DNA from: Bacteroidales bacterium | GTDB taxonomy: Bacteria; Bacteroidota; Bacteroidia; Bacteroidales; F082 | NCBI GenBank assembly: GCA_017531225.1 | Contig: JAFXLL010000012.1 | Span: forward strand, 124,001 to 188,000 | Direction: 5' to 3' | DNA length: 64,000 nt | In this document: positions 24,749 through 32,714 of the stretch, piece after piece | Layout: every line of letters starts with the position of its first letter | Numbering within the stretch: position 1 is the stretch's first letter | Position numbers and translations under genes: made by a program | The notes under the pieces: generated by a model | What the model was told of the DNA's origin: nothing | Seen by the model: the letters and a program-made list of their open reading frames with translations, nothing else | The model's database searches: none

Positions 24749-26305
24749 ATGGATAAAACAACCATCCTTTGGGCTGACGATGAAATTGATCTCTTGAAGC
24801 CGCATATCATATTTTTGGAACAGAAGGGTTATGAGGTGATCACCGCCAACAGTGGCTCCGATGCCATCGATTTGGTGCGTGAACGTCCGTTCGACATTGT
24901 TTTTCTTGACGAGCAGATGCCAGGCGTGAGCGGTATCGAGGCTCTTGAAGTCATTAAACGCGAGCACCCCAACCTTCCTGTGGTGATGATTACCAAGAGC
25001 GAGGAGGAAACCATCATGGAGTCGGCCATCGGTTCCAATATCGCTGACTATTTGATCAAGCCGGTCAACCCGAATCAGATCCTGCTTTCGTTAAAACGCA
25101 ATCTCGAAAACCGCAAGTTGCGCGACGAGAAGTCGACCATGAGCTACCAGCAGGAGTTCCGTCAGATTGCCATGGATCTGAACAACAACTTGAATTATAA
25201 CGAATGGATTGACCTTTATAAAAAATTGGTACGGTGGGAGTTGGAACTTCAAAAGTCGACCGACGAGGGTATCAAGCAAATTCTGGCCGACCAGAAGCAA
25301 GAGGCTGACACGCTCTTTACCCGTTTTGTGCAGCGCAACTATGTCGACTGGATTCAAGGCAAGGCTGACAAACCGGTGATGTCGCACACCCTTGTCCGCG
25401 AAAAGCTGTTGCCCCATCTCGACGATAGCGAAAAACCACTGTTTTTCATCGTAATCGACAACCTCCGTTACGACCAATGGAAGGCCATCCAACCCATCCT
25501 CGAGAACTATTTCCGTGTGGATGCCGACGATGTCTATTACAGCATTCTGCCAACATCCACGCAATATGCCCGTAACTCGCTCTTTGCTGGTTTGATGCCG
25601 CTTGAAATCCGTCGCCGTTACCCGAAATGGTGGGTCGATGAAGAAGACGAAGGCACAAAGAACCAATACGAGGGCGAACTGTTCGGCGAACAGCTGAAGC
25701 GCTATGGCAAAAATATCAAGTATTCTTATAACAAAGTGCTGAACCTGCAGGCAGGGAAGAAGTTGTACGAACAAATGTCGAACCTGATGCAGAACAAGAT
25801 CAATATCATTGTGTATAACTTCGTCGACATGCTTTCGCATGCCCGCACCGAGATGGAGATTATCCGGGAGTTGGCTGACGATGAGGAAGCCTACCGCTCG
25901 TTGATGTATTCATGGTTTGAGCATTCCAGCTTGCTCGATATGATGCGGTTTATCGCTTATAAGGGCTGCAACATGGTGATTACTACAGACCATGGTTCTA
26001 CGTATGTGAAAAACCCAGTCAAGATCCTTGGTGATCGTGAGGTAAACACCAATTTGCGCTATAAATACGGTAAGAACCTGAAATACAATCCCAAGGAAGT
26101 CTTTGAAGTGAAGGCTCCTGAGATTGTGAGCTTACCACGCATAAACCTAAGCACCACATACGTTTTTGCTGGTTCGGGCGACTTTTTCGCTTATCCGAAC
26201 AACTACAACTATTACGTTAGCTATTACCGCAACACCTTCCAACATGGCGGTATCTCCATGAATGAGATGTTGATTCCGGTCATTAGCCTTTCGTCGAAAC
26301 GATAG
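24749..26305 (+). CDS. porX: T9SS response regulator PorX (REC-PglZ)
   Basis: The 518-residue protein combines a receiver domain (1-120) with a C-terminal PglZ/alkaline-phosphatase-like domain (about 150-515), the hallmark of PorX. The receiver has the acidic pair Asp10-Asp11, the phospho-acceptor Asp54 (FLDEQMPG), a Thr/Lys switch (MITKS) and Lys at IKPVNP. The PglZ part shows IVIDNLRYDQW, LPTSTQYARNSLFAG with the probable nucleophile Thr, VDMLSHAR and TTDHGS, all metal-site segments. In Porphyromonas and Flavobacterium PorX regulates T9SS genes with PorY and SigP. No PorY-like kinase is in the window. Confidence 0.96.
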   Translation: MDKTTILWADDEIDLLKPHIIFLEQKGYEVITANSGSDAIDLVRERPFDIVFLDEQMPGVSGIEALEVIKREHPNLPVVMITKSEEETIMESAIGSNIADYLIKPVNPNQILLSLKRNLENRKLRDEKSTMSYQQEFRQIAMDLNNNLNYNEWIDLYKKLVRWELELQKSTDEGIKQILADQKQEADTLFTRFVQRNYVDWIQGKADKPVMSHTLVREKLLPHLDDSEKPLFFIVIDNLRYDQWKAIQPILENYFRVDADDVYYSILPTSTQYARNSLFAGLMPLEIRRRYPKWWVDEEDEGTKNQYEGELFGEQLKRYGKNIKYSYNKVLNLQAGKKLYEQMSNLMQNKINIIVYNFVDMLSHARTEMEIIRELADDEEAYRSLMYSWFEHSSLLDMMRFIAYKGCNMVITTDHGSTYVKNPVKILGDREVNTNLRYKYGKNLKYNPKEVFEVKAPEIVSLPRINLSTTYVFAGSGDFFAYPNNYNYYVSYYRNTFQHGGISMNEMLIPVISLSSKR

Positions 26306-26311
26306 TTTTCG

Positions 26312-26319
26312 TATCTTTG
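26312..26319 (+). promoter_or_regulatory. -7 element of the tsaE-aroB-aroA operon
   Basis: TATCTTTG starts seven bases after the porX stop and lies 26 bases before the tsaE ATG. It contains the only upstream in-frame alternative start (TTG at 26317), which it therefore excludes. Confidence 0.7.
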
Positions 26320-26337
26320 CGGAAATTATTTGCAGAG

Positions 26338-26775
26338 ATGAACGAAAAAGAGTTTCATGTCCATGGTGTTGAAGGCCTTGCTGAGGTCTCCGATTATCTG
26401 ATTTCCAAACGTGAAGAGGCTGATGTCATTGCCTTTTACGGTTCAATGGGTGCTGGTAAAACCACGTTGATTAAGGATTTGTGCCATCGCATGGGCGTCA
26501 CTGACGAGGTGAACAGTCCAACGTTTGCCATTGTCAACGAATATGTTACCGAAGAGGGTGAATCAGTGTATCATTTTGATTTTTATAGGATTAAGAAGCT
26601 TGAGGAGGCTTACGACATTGGATACGAAAACTATTTCTATAGTGGCAACCTTTGTTTGATTGAATGGCCTGAATTGATAGAACCGTTGCTGCCTGAGCGC
26701 TATCTCCGTGTGGATATTCGCTCGGGTGCCACTGACGATGAACGAATCATAAATGTTGCGTGCTATGAGGCTTGA
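26338..26775 (+). CDS. tsaE: tRNA t6A biosynthesis ATPase TsaE
   Basis: The 145-residue ATPase belongs to the TsaBDE complex that makes threonylcarbamoyl-adenosine at position 37 of ANN-decoding tRNAs. Walker A is residues 35-42 (GSMGAGKT). Family motifs NSPTFAIVNEY, YHFDFYRIK and LIEWPE follow. Length is normal. The start at 26338 is preferred because the promoter covers the upstream TTG. The next gene begins inside its 3' end, so aroB is probably co-translated. Confidence 0.95.
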   Translation: MNEKEFHVHGVEGLAEVSDYLISKREEADVIAFYGSMGAGKTTLIKDLCHRMGVTDEVNSPTFAIVNEYVTEEGESVYHFDFYRIKKLEEAYDIGYENYFYSGNLCLIEWPELIEPLLPERYLRVDIRSGATDDERIINVACYEA

Positions 26776-27772
26776 GGAACTGAAAGAGATCCTGTCGGAA
26801 GCTTCGCAGGTGTTTGTACTGACCGATGAGAACGTAGCCCAATATTGGCTTCCGGAGTTGGAGCATTGGCTGGGCTTTGAACATGCCGAAGAGATTGTCA
26901 TTGGTGCAGGCGAGAGTCACAAGACCCTCCAGACGGCGCAGGAGATCTGGGAGACGCTTTTGGAGAACAATGCCGACCGTCAGGCTGTACTTGTTAACTT
27001 GGGTGGAGGAATGGTGACTGACTTAGGCGGTTTTGTAGCTTCCTGCTATCAACGTGGTATCCGATTTGTCAATGTGCCGACGACTCTGTTGGCTATGGTG
27101 GATGCAGCCATAGGTGGCAAAAATGGCGTGAATTTCGCTGGATGCAAAAACCAGATTGGGACTTTTGCAGAACCATTGGAGGTGATGATCAATCCCATCT
27201 GCTTGAGTACTTTGCCCGAACGCGAGATGCTCTCAGGTCTTGCAGAGATGGTAAAGTATGGCTTTATCGCTGATGATGCTTTGCTCAAGGTGGACGACCG
27301 TAACTATGAACAATATATTCTCAGGGCAGGGGAGATCAAACGGGAGATTGTGGAAGAGGACTTTAAGGAACATGGCTATAGAAAAGTGCTGAATTTCGGA
27401 CATACTATTGGGCATTCCATAGAGAGTTATTCGCTCACGACCTCAACTCCGTTAACACATGGCGAAGCGGTGGCTGTCGGTATGTGGTGCGCCCTGTGGC
27501 TTTCAATTGACCAATGTGGGCTCGACGAAGAGGTGCTTGATGATTATTGCCCGAAGATGCGGTTGTTGTTATCAGAAGCGGAATGGGATTTTTCAGCAAA
27601 GGATATTGATGCCATCATGGCTTATCTTGACCATGATAAGAAAAATGTTGATGGAAAACATGGTTTTGTTTTGCTGAAAGACGTAGAAAAGCCGCTTTAC
27701 GATCAGTTTGTTCCTGATGAACTAGTGCGCCAGTCGCTCAATGAATTGATGGATTATTTGAGTGATCTATGA
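26765..27772 (+). CDS. aroB: 3-dehydroquinate synthase AroB
   Basis: The enzyme, about 335 residues, converts DAHP to 3-dehydroquinate in the shikimate pathway using NAD and zinc. Diagnostic stretches are LGGGMVTDLGGFVASCYQRG, VPTTLLAMVDAAIGGKNGVN and KNQIGTF. The zinc ligands are in NFGHTIGHSIE and THGEAVAVGM. Two starts are possible, ATG 26753 or 26765, both inside tsaE; MRLEELKEIL is the more compact one. The stop overlaps the aroA start (ATGA), coupling two steps of the same pathway. Confidence 0.96.
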   Translation: MRLEELKEILSEASQVFVLTDENVAQYWLPELEHWLGFEHAEEIVIGAGESHKTLQTAQEIWETLLENNADRQAVLVNLGGGMVTDLGGFVASCYQRGIRFVNVPTTLLAMVDAAIGGKNGVNFAGCKNQIGTFAEPLEVMINPICLSTLPEREMLSGLAEMVKYGFIADDALLKVDDRNYEQYILRAGEIKREIVEEDFKEHGYRKVLNFGHTIGHSIESYSLTTSTPLTHGEAVAVGMWCALWLSIDQCGLDEEVLDDYCPKMRLLLSEAEWDFSAKDIDAIMAYLDHDKKNVDGKHGFVLLKDVEKPLYDQFVPDELVRQSLNELMDYLSDL

Positions 27773-28992
27773 ATAGGCTGTTGAAAGGATCTGTGTCGCT
27801 GCCGGGGAGCAAAAGTGAGAGCAACCGTGCTCTGATGATAGCTGCCTACGGCGGATTTCCCCTGGATGTTGACGGCTTGTCCGATGCTCACGACACGGTG
27901 CTTCTGAAAACACTGTTGGAGCAATCGTCATTGCGAGGAGCGTCAGCGACGAAGCAATCCATAATTGATTGCGAAGATGCCGGCACCGTAGCCCGTTTCA
28001 TGCTGACCTACCTTGCTAACAAAACCGGCATTTGGCAGCTGACCGGCACCGAACGCCTTTGCCAACGTCCCATGGCTCCCTTGATTGATGCTTTGCGGCA
28101 ATTGGGTGCAGAGATTATTGGAGACAGCCTTCCTTTGAAAATAGTAGGGAAGCCACTCAAAGGCGGCTTTGTCACCCTTGATGCTTCGCAAAGCAGCCAA
28201 TTTGCTTCGTCTTTGTTGTTGGCTGCCCCCACATGGGAGCACGGCCTTCAATTGACTTTGACAGGTGATCCAGTCTCCATGCCTTACCTTGAAATGACCA
28301 TCAAGATAATGGAGCACTATGGCGTTCAAGTCGTTCGTGAAGGCAATACTATCAAGGTCGCTCACCAGTCCTATCAACCACGTCCTTTTATGGTGTCATC
28401 TGACTGGAGCGCGGCCTCTTACTGGTATGAAATGATGGCACTAAGCGAAGGGGGAGAGTTGCTGCTCAAAGGCTTGAAACCCAATTCACTGCAAGGCGAT
28501 GCAGTGGTGGCAGAATGGTTCAAACCGTTTGGCGTGATCGCTACTTTTGAGCCTGAAGGTGCCCGCCTGACCAAGGTTCCTGTCGATCCGCATGACCTAG
28601 TCTTCGACTTCTCCAATACCCCCGATTTGTTTCCTTCAATTTTCGTCACAAGTGTTGCTTTAGGATATCGAGCTCGTTTTCAAGGAGTTCAAAATTTGTC
28701 GATTAAGGAATCTAATAGAGTAGAATCATTAATTTCTGAATTGTCAAAAATTTACACCTTTATTAATATATATTCAGGTAATGAATTAGTGATTGAAAAA
28801 TCAGTGTTAAATGAAAGTTTTAGCAATACTAACAATGTGATATTTAAAACATATCTTGATCATCGTATTGCTATGTCGCTTGCCCCACTTGCTATGCAGA
28901 TAGGCTCATTCCATTTTGATAATCCAGATGTTGTAACCAAGTCATATCCAACGTTTTGGGATGATGTTACGAAAATTTTACAACTTATTTAA
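27769..28992 (+). CDS. aroA: EPSP synthase AroA (with palindromic-repeat insert)
   Basis: The 407-residue enzyme joins shikimate-3-phosphate and phosphoenolpyruvate. The substrate site appears as LPGSKSESNRAL (residues 11-22), DAGTVARFML, TGTERLCQRPM, SIKESNRVESL and DHRIAMSLAPLAM. Residues 53-65 (SSLRGASATKQSI) have no counterpart in the Bacteroides enzyme and are encoded by a palindromic interspersed repeat at 27926-27960, kept in frame. The last 300 bases (from about 28670) are strikingly AT-rich next to the rest, although catalytic residues in that part are intact. The enzyme is probably functional; a mosaic origin is inferred from composition. Confidence 0.94.
   Translation: MNRLLKGSVSLPGSKSESNRALMIAAYGGFPLDVDGLSDAHDTVLLKTLLEQSSLRGASATKQSIIDCEDAGTVARFMLTYLANKTGIWQLTGTERLCQRPMAPLIDALRQLGAEIIGDSLPLKIVGKPLKGGFVTLDASQSSQFASSLLLAAPTWEHGLQLTLTGDPVSMPYLEMTIKIMEHYGVQVVREGNTIKVAHQSYQPRPFMVSSDWSAASYWYEMMALSEGGELLLKGLKPNSLQGDAVVAEWFKPFGVIATFEPEGARLTKVPVDPHDLVFDFSNTPDLFPSIFVTSVALGYRARFQGVQNLSIKESNRVESLISELSKIYTFINIYSGNELVIEKSVLNESFSNTNNVIFKTYLDHRIAMSLAPLAMQIGSFHFDNPDVVTKSYPTFWDDVTKILQLI
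27926..27960. repeat. palindromic interspersed repeat (ATTGCGAGGAGC type) inside aroA
   Basis: This 35-base imperfect palindrome has arms CATTGCGAGGAGCG and GCGACGAAGCAAT, bracketed by the direct hexamer GCAATC. I recognise it as the widespread bacterial interspersed element usually read as TTGCGAGGAGCGAAGCGACGAAGCAA. It lies within a coding sequence and adds a multiple of three bases. A variable loop of AroA carries the resulting peptide. Confidence 0.75.
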
Positions 28993-29036
28993 TAATATTA
29001 TTAAAAAAATACTTGACTTTTTACGTTGTTTTTTCG

Positions 29037-29044
29037 TATTTTTG
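29037..29044 (+). promoter_or_regulatory. promoter of the polysaccharide locus (LutA-like gene)
   Basis: TATTTTTG lies 33 bases before the ATG at 29077, with a TTG at 29013-29015 at the right distance (21 bases) for the -33 element. It sits in an AT-rich gap after aroA and is the only clear promoter before the tightly packed locus downstream. Confidence 0.7.
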
Positions 29045-29076
29045 CCACAATAATAAATTTGGCAAAGAATACACTT

Positions 29077-29796
29077 ATGACTATAGATCTCTTCGTTCCT
29101 TGTTTTATTGATCAGTTTCATCCAGATACTGCATTTAATACAGTGAAGGTGCTTGAGAAGGCTGGCGTGGAAGTTAATTACAATCCCGACCAGACCTGTT
29201 GCGGCCGATTCGCTTACAATGCTGGATATCTTGAGGAGGCTAAGGCTTTGGGCGACAAGTTTCTTGATGAGTTCGGCGGCGATCGCCCCGTGGTGTCTCC
29301 TTCGGCATCATGCATTGCTTATATCAAAAAACGTTATCCAGAGTTGTTTTTCAATACAGCTAACCATCTAAATGTGAAGCGACTGGAAAAGAATGTTTAT
29401 GAACTGACTGATTTTCTGGTGAATGTGTTGCATTTTGATGACTTTGGCGCTGAATTTCCGCATAAGGTGACCTACCATGATAGCTGCAGCGCGCTTCGTG
29501 GACTGGGTATTGGCAAAGAAGCTCGTCAACTGCTCTCCAAGGTGAAAGGACTTGAATTGGTGGAGATGAAGCAGACCGACATGTGCTGCGGTGGAGAGTT
29601 TACTTTCGCCATGAATCACGAGGAAGTGTCGGTGGGCATGGCTAGCCATAAAGTGCGCAACGCCTTGAACACTGGGGCAGAATACATTGTGTCAACCGAT
29701 GTATCATGCCTGATGCACCAGCATAGTTATATTGATGCGAATGGATTGCCAATCCATGTAATCCATATTGCTGATATTTTAGCGGAGGGCTGTTAA
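29077..29796 (+). CDS. LutA-like Fe-S oxidoreductase subunit (two CCG domains)
   Basis: The 239-residue protein has two cysteine-rich CCG domains: [11 protein letters not shown] with [12 protein letters not shown], then [23 protein letters not shown] and [10 protein letters not shown]. These match LutA/GlcF-type subunits that bind a [4Fe-4S] cluster and pass electrons from lactate, glycolate or related hydroxyacid oxidation. No LutB, LutC or flavin subunit is present nearby. Instead the gene ends one base before wbpD, so it is co-transcribed with sugar-nucleotide genes. The ATG at 29077 is used because the promoter lies just upstream of it and the family start [12 protein letters not shown] fits. 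Confidence 0.9.
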   Translation: MTIDLFVPCFIDQFHPDTAFNTVKVLEKAGVEVNYNPDQTCCGRFAYNAGYLEEAKALGDKFLDEFGGDRPVVSPSASCIAYIKKRYPELFFNTANHLNVKRLEKNVYELTDFLVNVLHFDDFGAEFPHKVTYHDSCSALRGLGIGKEARQLLSKVKGLELVEMKQTDMCCGGEFTFAMNHEEVSVGMASHKVRNALNTGAEYIVSTDVSCLMHQHSYIDANGLPIHVIHIADILAEGC

Positions 29797-29797
29797 G

Positions 29798-30367
29798 ATG
29801 GGCGATTTCTATGTGCATGAGAGTAGCTATGTTGACGAGAATGTCAGCATCGGTAGTGGCACCAAGATCTGGCACTTCTGCCATGTGCAATCAGGTGCGG
29901 TGATTGGCGAGCATTGCTCGATGGGGCAGAATGTCAATATCGGTAACAACGTGAAGATCGGCAATGGAGTTCGGATTCAGAATAATGTGTCGGTTTACGA
30001 AGGTGTTGAGATCGAGGACAATGTCTTTTGTGGCCCAAGTTGCGTATTCACTAATGTGAACACGCCTCGGGCTCATTTCCCAGTACATGGCGTGTATGCC
30101 AAAACCAGGATTTGTGAGGGTGCCTCTTTGGGTGCCAATTGTACCATAGTGTGCGGACACACGGTGGGGAAGAGCGCACTCATTGCCGCTGGTGCCGTGG
30201 TAACCAAGGATGTAAAGCCATACGCTTTGATGGCAGGCGTCCCCGCTCGGCAGATCGGCTGGGTTTGCGAGTGTGGCAAACGCCTTGATGCTTCTTTGAA
30301 GTGTGAGTGTGGAAGAACATATAAAAAAATTGATGGAGGAATTGAATTATGCAATTTAGAGATTTAA
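29798..30367 (+). CDS. wbpD: WbpD-type UDP-sugar N-acetyltransferase
   Basis: The 189-residue left-handed beta-helix acyltransferase has hexapeptide repeats ([31 protein letters not shown]). It ends with the cysteine-rich tail [26 protein letters not shown] seen in WbpD/WlbB. These enzymes acetylate the 3-amino group of UDP-2-acetamido-3-amino-2,3-dideoxyglucuronate. The conserved active-site region [11 protein letters not shown] and the closing motif [20 protein letters not shown] fit. It overlaps the start of wbpE by 19 bases. Upstream pathway enzymes (WbpA, WbpB) are not in the window. Confidence 0.9.
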   Translation: MGDFYVHESSYVDENVSIGSGTKIWHFCHVQSGAVIGEHCSMGQNVNIGNNVKIGNGVRIQNNVSVYEGVEIEDNVFCGPSCVFTNVNTPRAHFPVHGVYAKTRICEGASLGANCTIVCGHTVGKSALIAAGAVVTKDVKPYALMAGVPARQIGWVCECGKRLDASLKCECGRTYKKIDGGIELCNLEI

Positions 30368-31473
30368 AAACACAATATCAAGTTTTGAAAGACGAGATGG
30401 ATCAAGCGATCCTCAATGTGGTGGCTTCCAGTGCCTACGTGTTGGGACCTAAGGTGAAAGAGATGGAGCAAGCCTTCGCTGAGTATGTCGGCGTGAAGCA
30501 TTGCATCGGCTGTGCCAGTGGCACCGATGCCTTGTTGCTTGCGCTGAAAGCTTGGGATGTAAAGGCCGGTGATGCTGTGTTTGTGCCGAGTTTCACCTTC
30601 TTTGCTTCGGCCGAGGTGGTGGCCATCCAAGGCGCCACACCAGTTTTTGTGGACGTTGATCCTGAAACTTTCAACATGGATGTCCGCGACTTGATCTATA
30701 AAATCGAACATACCGTCAAGGCGGGTCAACTGAAGCCTAAGGCTATCATTGCCGTTGACCTCTTTGGCCTCCCTGCCGATTTCAAGTTGATTAGCGAAGT
30801 GGCCAAACGCTATGGCCTTTATCTGCTTGAAGACGCTGCCCAAGGCTTTGGCGGACGTATCGGTGATCGTAAAGCTGGCACATTCGGTGATATCGCTGCC
30901 ACCTCGTTCTTCCCAGCTAAACCGGTAGGGTGCTATGGCGATGGAGGAGCGGTGTTTACCAACAACGACGAGTGGGCTGCCCTGATGGACTCTTATCATG
31001 TTCATGGCAAAGGGAGCGACCGTTACGACAATGTCCGCATAGGTTTGAATTCTCGCCTCGACAGCATTCAGGCGGCTATCTTGCTTGTCAAGCTGAAGGC
31101 TTTCAAGGAGCATGAGTTGGTGGATGTCAACAAAGTGGCTGAGCGTTATACTGAGAAGCTGAAAGGTGTGGTGAAAACCCCAGAGGTTCCCCAAGGATTT
31201 TACTCAAGCTGGGCGCAATACACTATTCAAGTGGCCAATAAAGAGGTTAGATCCAAGCTGCAAGAGGCTTTGAAGGCTGAAGATATCCCAACGGCTATCT
31301 ATTATCCGATCCCGATGCATCGGCAGACGGCCTTCAGCTATCTTGACCCAAAGACGAACCAGTGTCCCGTGACAGATCGTTTGGCTGATACGGTGCTCTC
31401 GCTTCCGATTCATCCGTATCTTTCGGAAGAAGATCAAGACCTGATCTGCCGTACGATCCACTCTCAACTTTAA
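30349..31473 (+). CDS. wbpE: WbpE-type PLP-dependent sugar aminotransferase (DegT/DnrJ/EryC1)
   Basis: The 374-residue aminotransferase catalyses the step before WbpD, amination of UDP-3-keto-GlcNAcA with glutamate. Seen are [21 protein letters not shown], the PLP-phosphate and ring contacts [11 protein letters not shown], and the Schiff-base Lys in [18 protein letters not shown] (about residue 190). The C-terminal [11 protein letters not shown] is also typical. In Porphyromonas the equivalent protein PorR is needed to make the sugar that anchors T9SS cargo, so this gene may serve secretion as well as the polysaccharide. Confidence 0.92.
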   Translation: MQFRDLKTQYQVLKDEMDQAILNVVASSAYVLGPKVKEMEQAFAEYVGVKHCIGCASGTDALLLALKAWDVKAGDAVFVPSFTFFASAEVVAIQGATPVFVDVDPETFNMDVRDLIYKIEHTVKAGQLKPKAIIAVDLFGLPADFKLISEVAKRYGLYLLEDAAQGFGGRIGDRKAGTFGDIAATSFFPAKPVGCYGDGGAVFTNNDEWAALMDSYHVHGKGSDRYDNVRIGLNSRLDSIQAAILLVKLKAFKEHELVDVNKVAERYTEKLKGVVKTPEVPQGFYSSWAQYTIQVANKEVRSKLQEALKAEDIPTAIYYPIPMHRQTAFSYLDPKTNQCPVTDRLADTVLSLPIHPYLSEEDQDLICRTIHSQL

Positions 31474-31509
31474 ACAACTCTAAACTTTCAATTCTAAACT
31501 AAAGAATCC

Positions 31510-32622
31510 ATGTCGCTCTTGGAGAACATCATATACCGTGAGGACTACGCGGAAGCTATGGAATACCTAGCCAATAGGGAGACCAAGCATGCCCCGAAGT
31601 TCGATCTCGTGAATGCTCCTGTAGAGTTGCAGGAGTTGATCGGGCAGGCCTATATGCCAAGGGGAGAGGAACGATCCAAATGGCTGAATGATTTTGTGGA
31701 ACGGTGTTGGTCGGTACCGGATGGTGAGGCTGAGTTATTGCTTGGGGAGGATCATTTGAATGGCATTCGCTATGTGAATCATTATCTGCGCAAAGCGAAC
31801 CAAAAACTGAAGCAAGACGGTTTTCTTGTGGTGTCGTTTGATACCGCTGCCAAACGTCGTGTGCAGTTTTATAGCAAGTATCCCAAGTTTTTAGCTGACT
31901 TCATCTATTTCTTTGATTTTATTTGGCACCGCTTCTGTCCTAAGATTGCGTTGACGCGGCGGTTCTATTACTGGTGCACGAAGAAAAGGAGAAAAGTGTT
32001 TCCCCGGCCGGAGGTATTGGGTAGATTGTATTATTGCGGTTTCGATGTGGTCTCTGAGTTGTATATACATGACCGTTTTTGTGTTATTGCTCAGAAGCGT
32101 AGGGAACCGGCGTTGGAGCATCCCAGCTATGGCATGATTGTGAAACTTGACAGAATCGGAAAAAATGGAGAGCATCTGTGGGTGTATAAGTTCAGAACGA
32201 TGTATGCCTACTCGGAGTATCTTCAAACCTATGTGTATGAAAATAACAATCTGCAAACTGGAGGCAAGTTTTTCGATGATTACCGAGTCACCACATGGGG
32301 CCGTGTGCTGCGAAAATACTGGATTGATGAGATGCCTATGCTTATCAACGTTCTCAAAGGTCAGATGAAGGTGGTTGGTGTACGTCCATTGAGTGAACAA
32401 TACTTTAAACTGTACAAACCTGAGATTCAACAAATACGCATCAAGTCCAAGCCGGGTATGCTACCTCCGTATTATGCTGACATGCCTGAGACACTTGATG
32501 AGATACAAGAAAGTGAGCGTCGTTATTGCGAGGAATATGAGAAACATCCCTTCCGTACTGATTGGAAGTATTTCTGGAAAATCCAAGCAAACATCCTCTT
32601 TAGGAGGAAGCGCTCGAAATAA
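31510..32622 (+). CDS. initiating sugar-1-phosphate transferase with unusual N-terminal region
   Basis: In this 370-residue protein the last 170 residues match the catalytic part of polyprenyl-phosphate sugar-1-phosphate transferases (RIGKNGEHLWVYKFRTMYA; WIDEMPMLINVLKGQMKVVGVRP; KPGMLPPYYA). This enzyme starts glycan assembly on the lipid carrier. The usual multi-pass N-terminus is missing. In its place, residues 1-190 look like a degraded methyltransferase-like domain (LRKANQKLKQDGFLVVSFDT; EVLGRLYYCGFDVVSELYI) with one hydrophobic segment (FLADFIYFFDFIWHRFC). This domain swap is known in some Bacteroidota loci, but its role is unclear. Confidence 0.85.
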   Translation: MSLLENIIYREDYAEAMEYLANRETKHAPKFDLVNAPVELQELIGQAYMPRGEERSKWLNDFVERCWSVPDGEAELLLGEDHLNGIRYVNHYLRKANQKLKQDGFLVVSFDTAAKRRVQFYSKYPKFLADFIYFFDFIWHRFCPKIALTRRFYYWCTKKRRKVFPRPEVLGRLYYCGFDVVSELYIHDRFCVIAQKRREPALEHPSYGMIVKLDRIGKNGEHLWVYKFRTMYAYSEYLQTYVYENNNLQTGGKFFDDYRVTTWGRVLRKYWIDEMPMLINVLKGQMKVVGVRPLSEQYFKLYKPEIQQIRIKSKPGMLPPYYADMPETLDEIQESERRYCEEYEKHPFRTDWKYFWKIQANILFRRKRSK

Positions 32623-32714
32623 ATATTGCCCTATAAAAGGACTTCTGTAAATCGCTGATTTTTAATATTATGCGATTAATTGATGGGAGTCAAGGGGCGA
32701 AGCTATGTAATGAA

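Noticed and set aside
29077-29796. Lactate-utilisation operon (lutABC)
   Set aside because: Only the LutA-like subunit is present; the next genes are wbpD and wbpE, so a lactate operon cannot be claimed.
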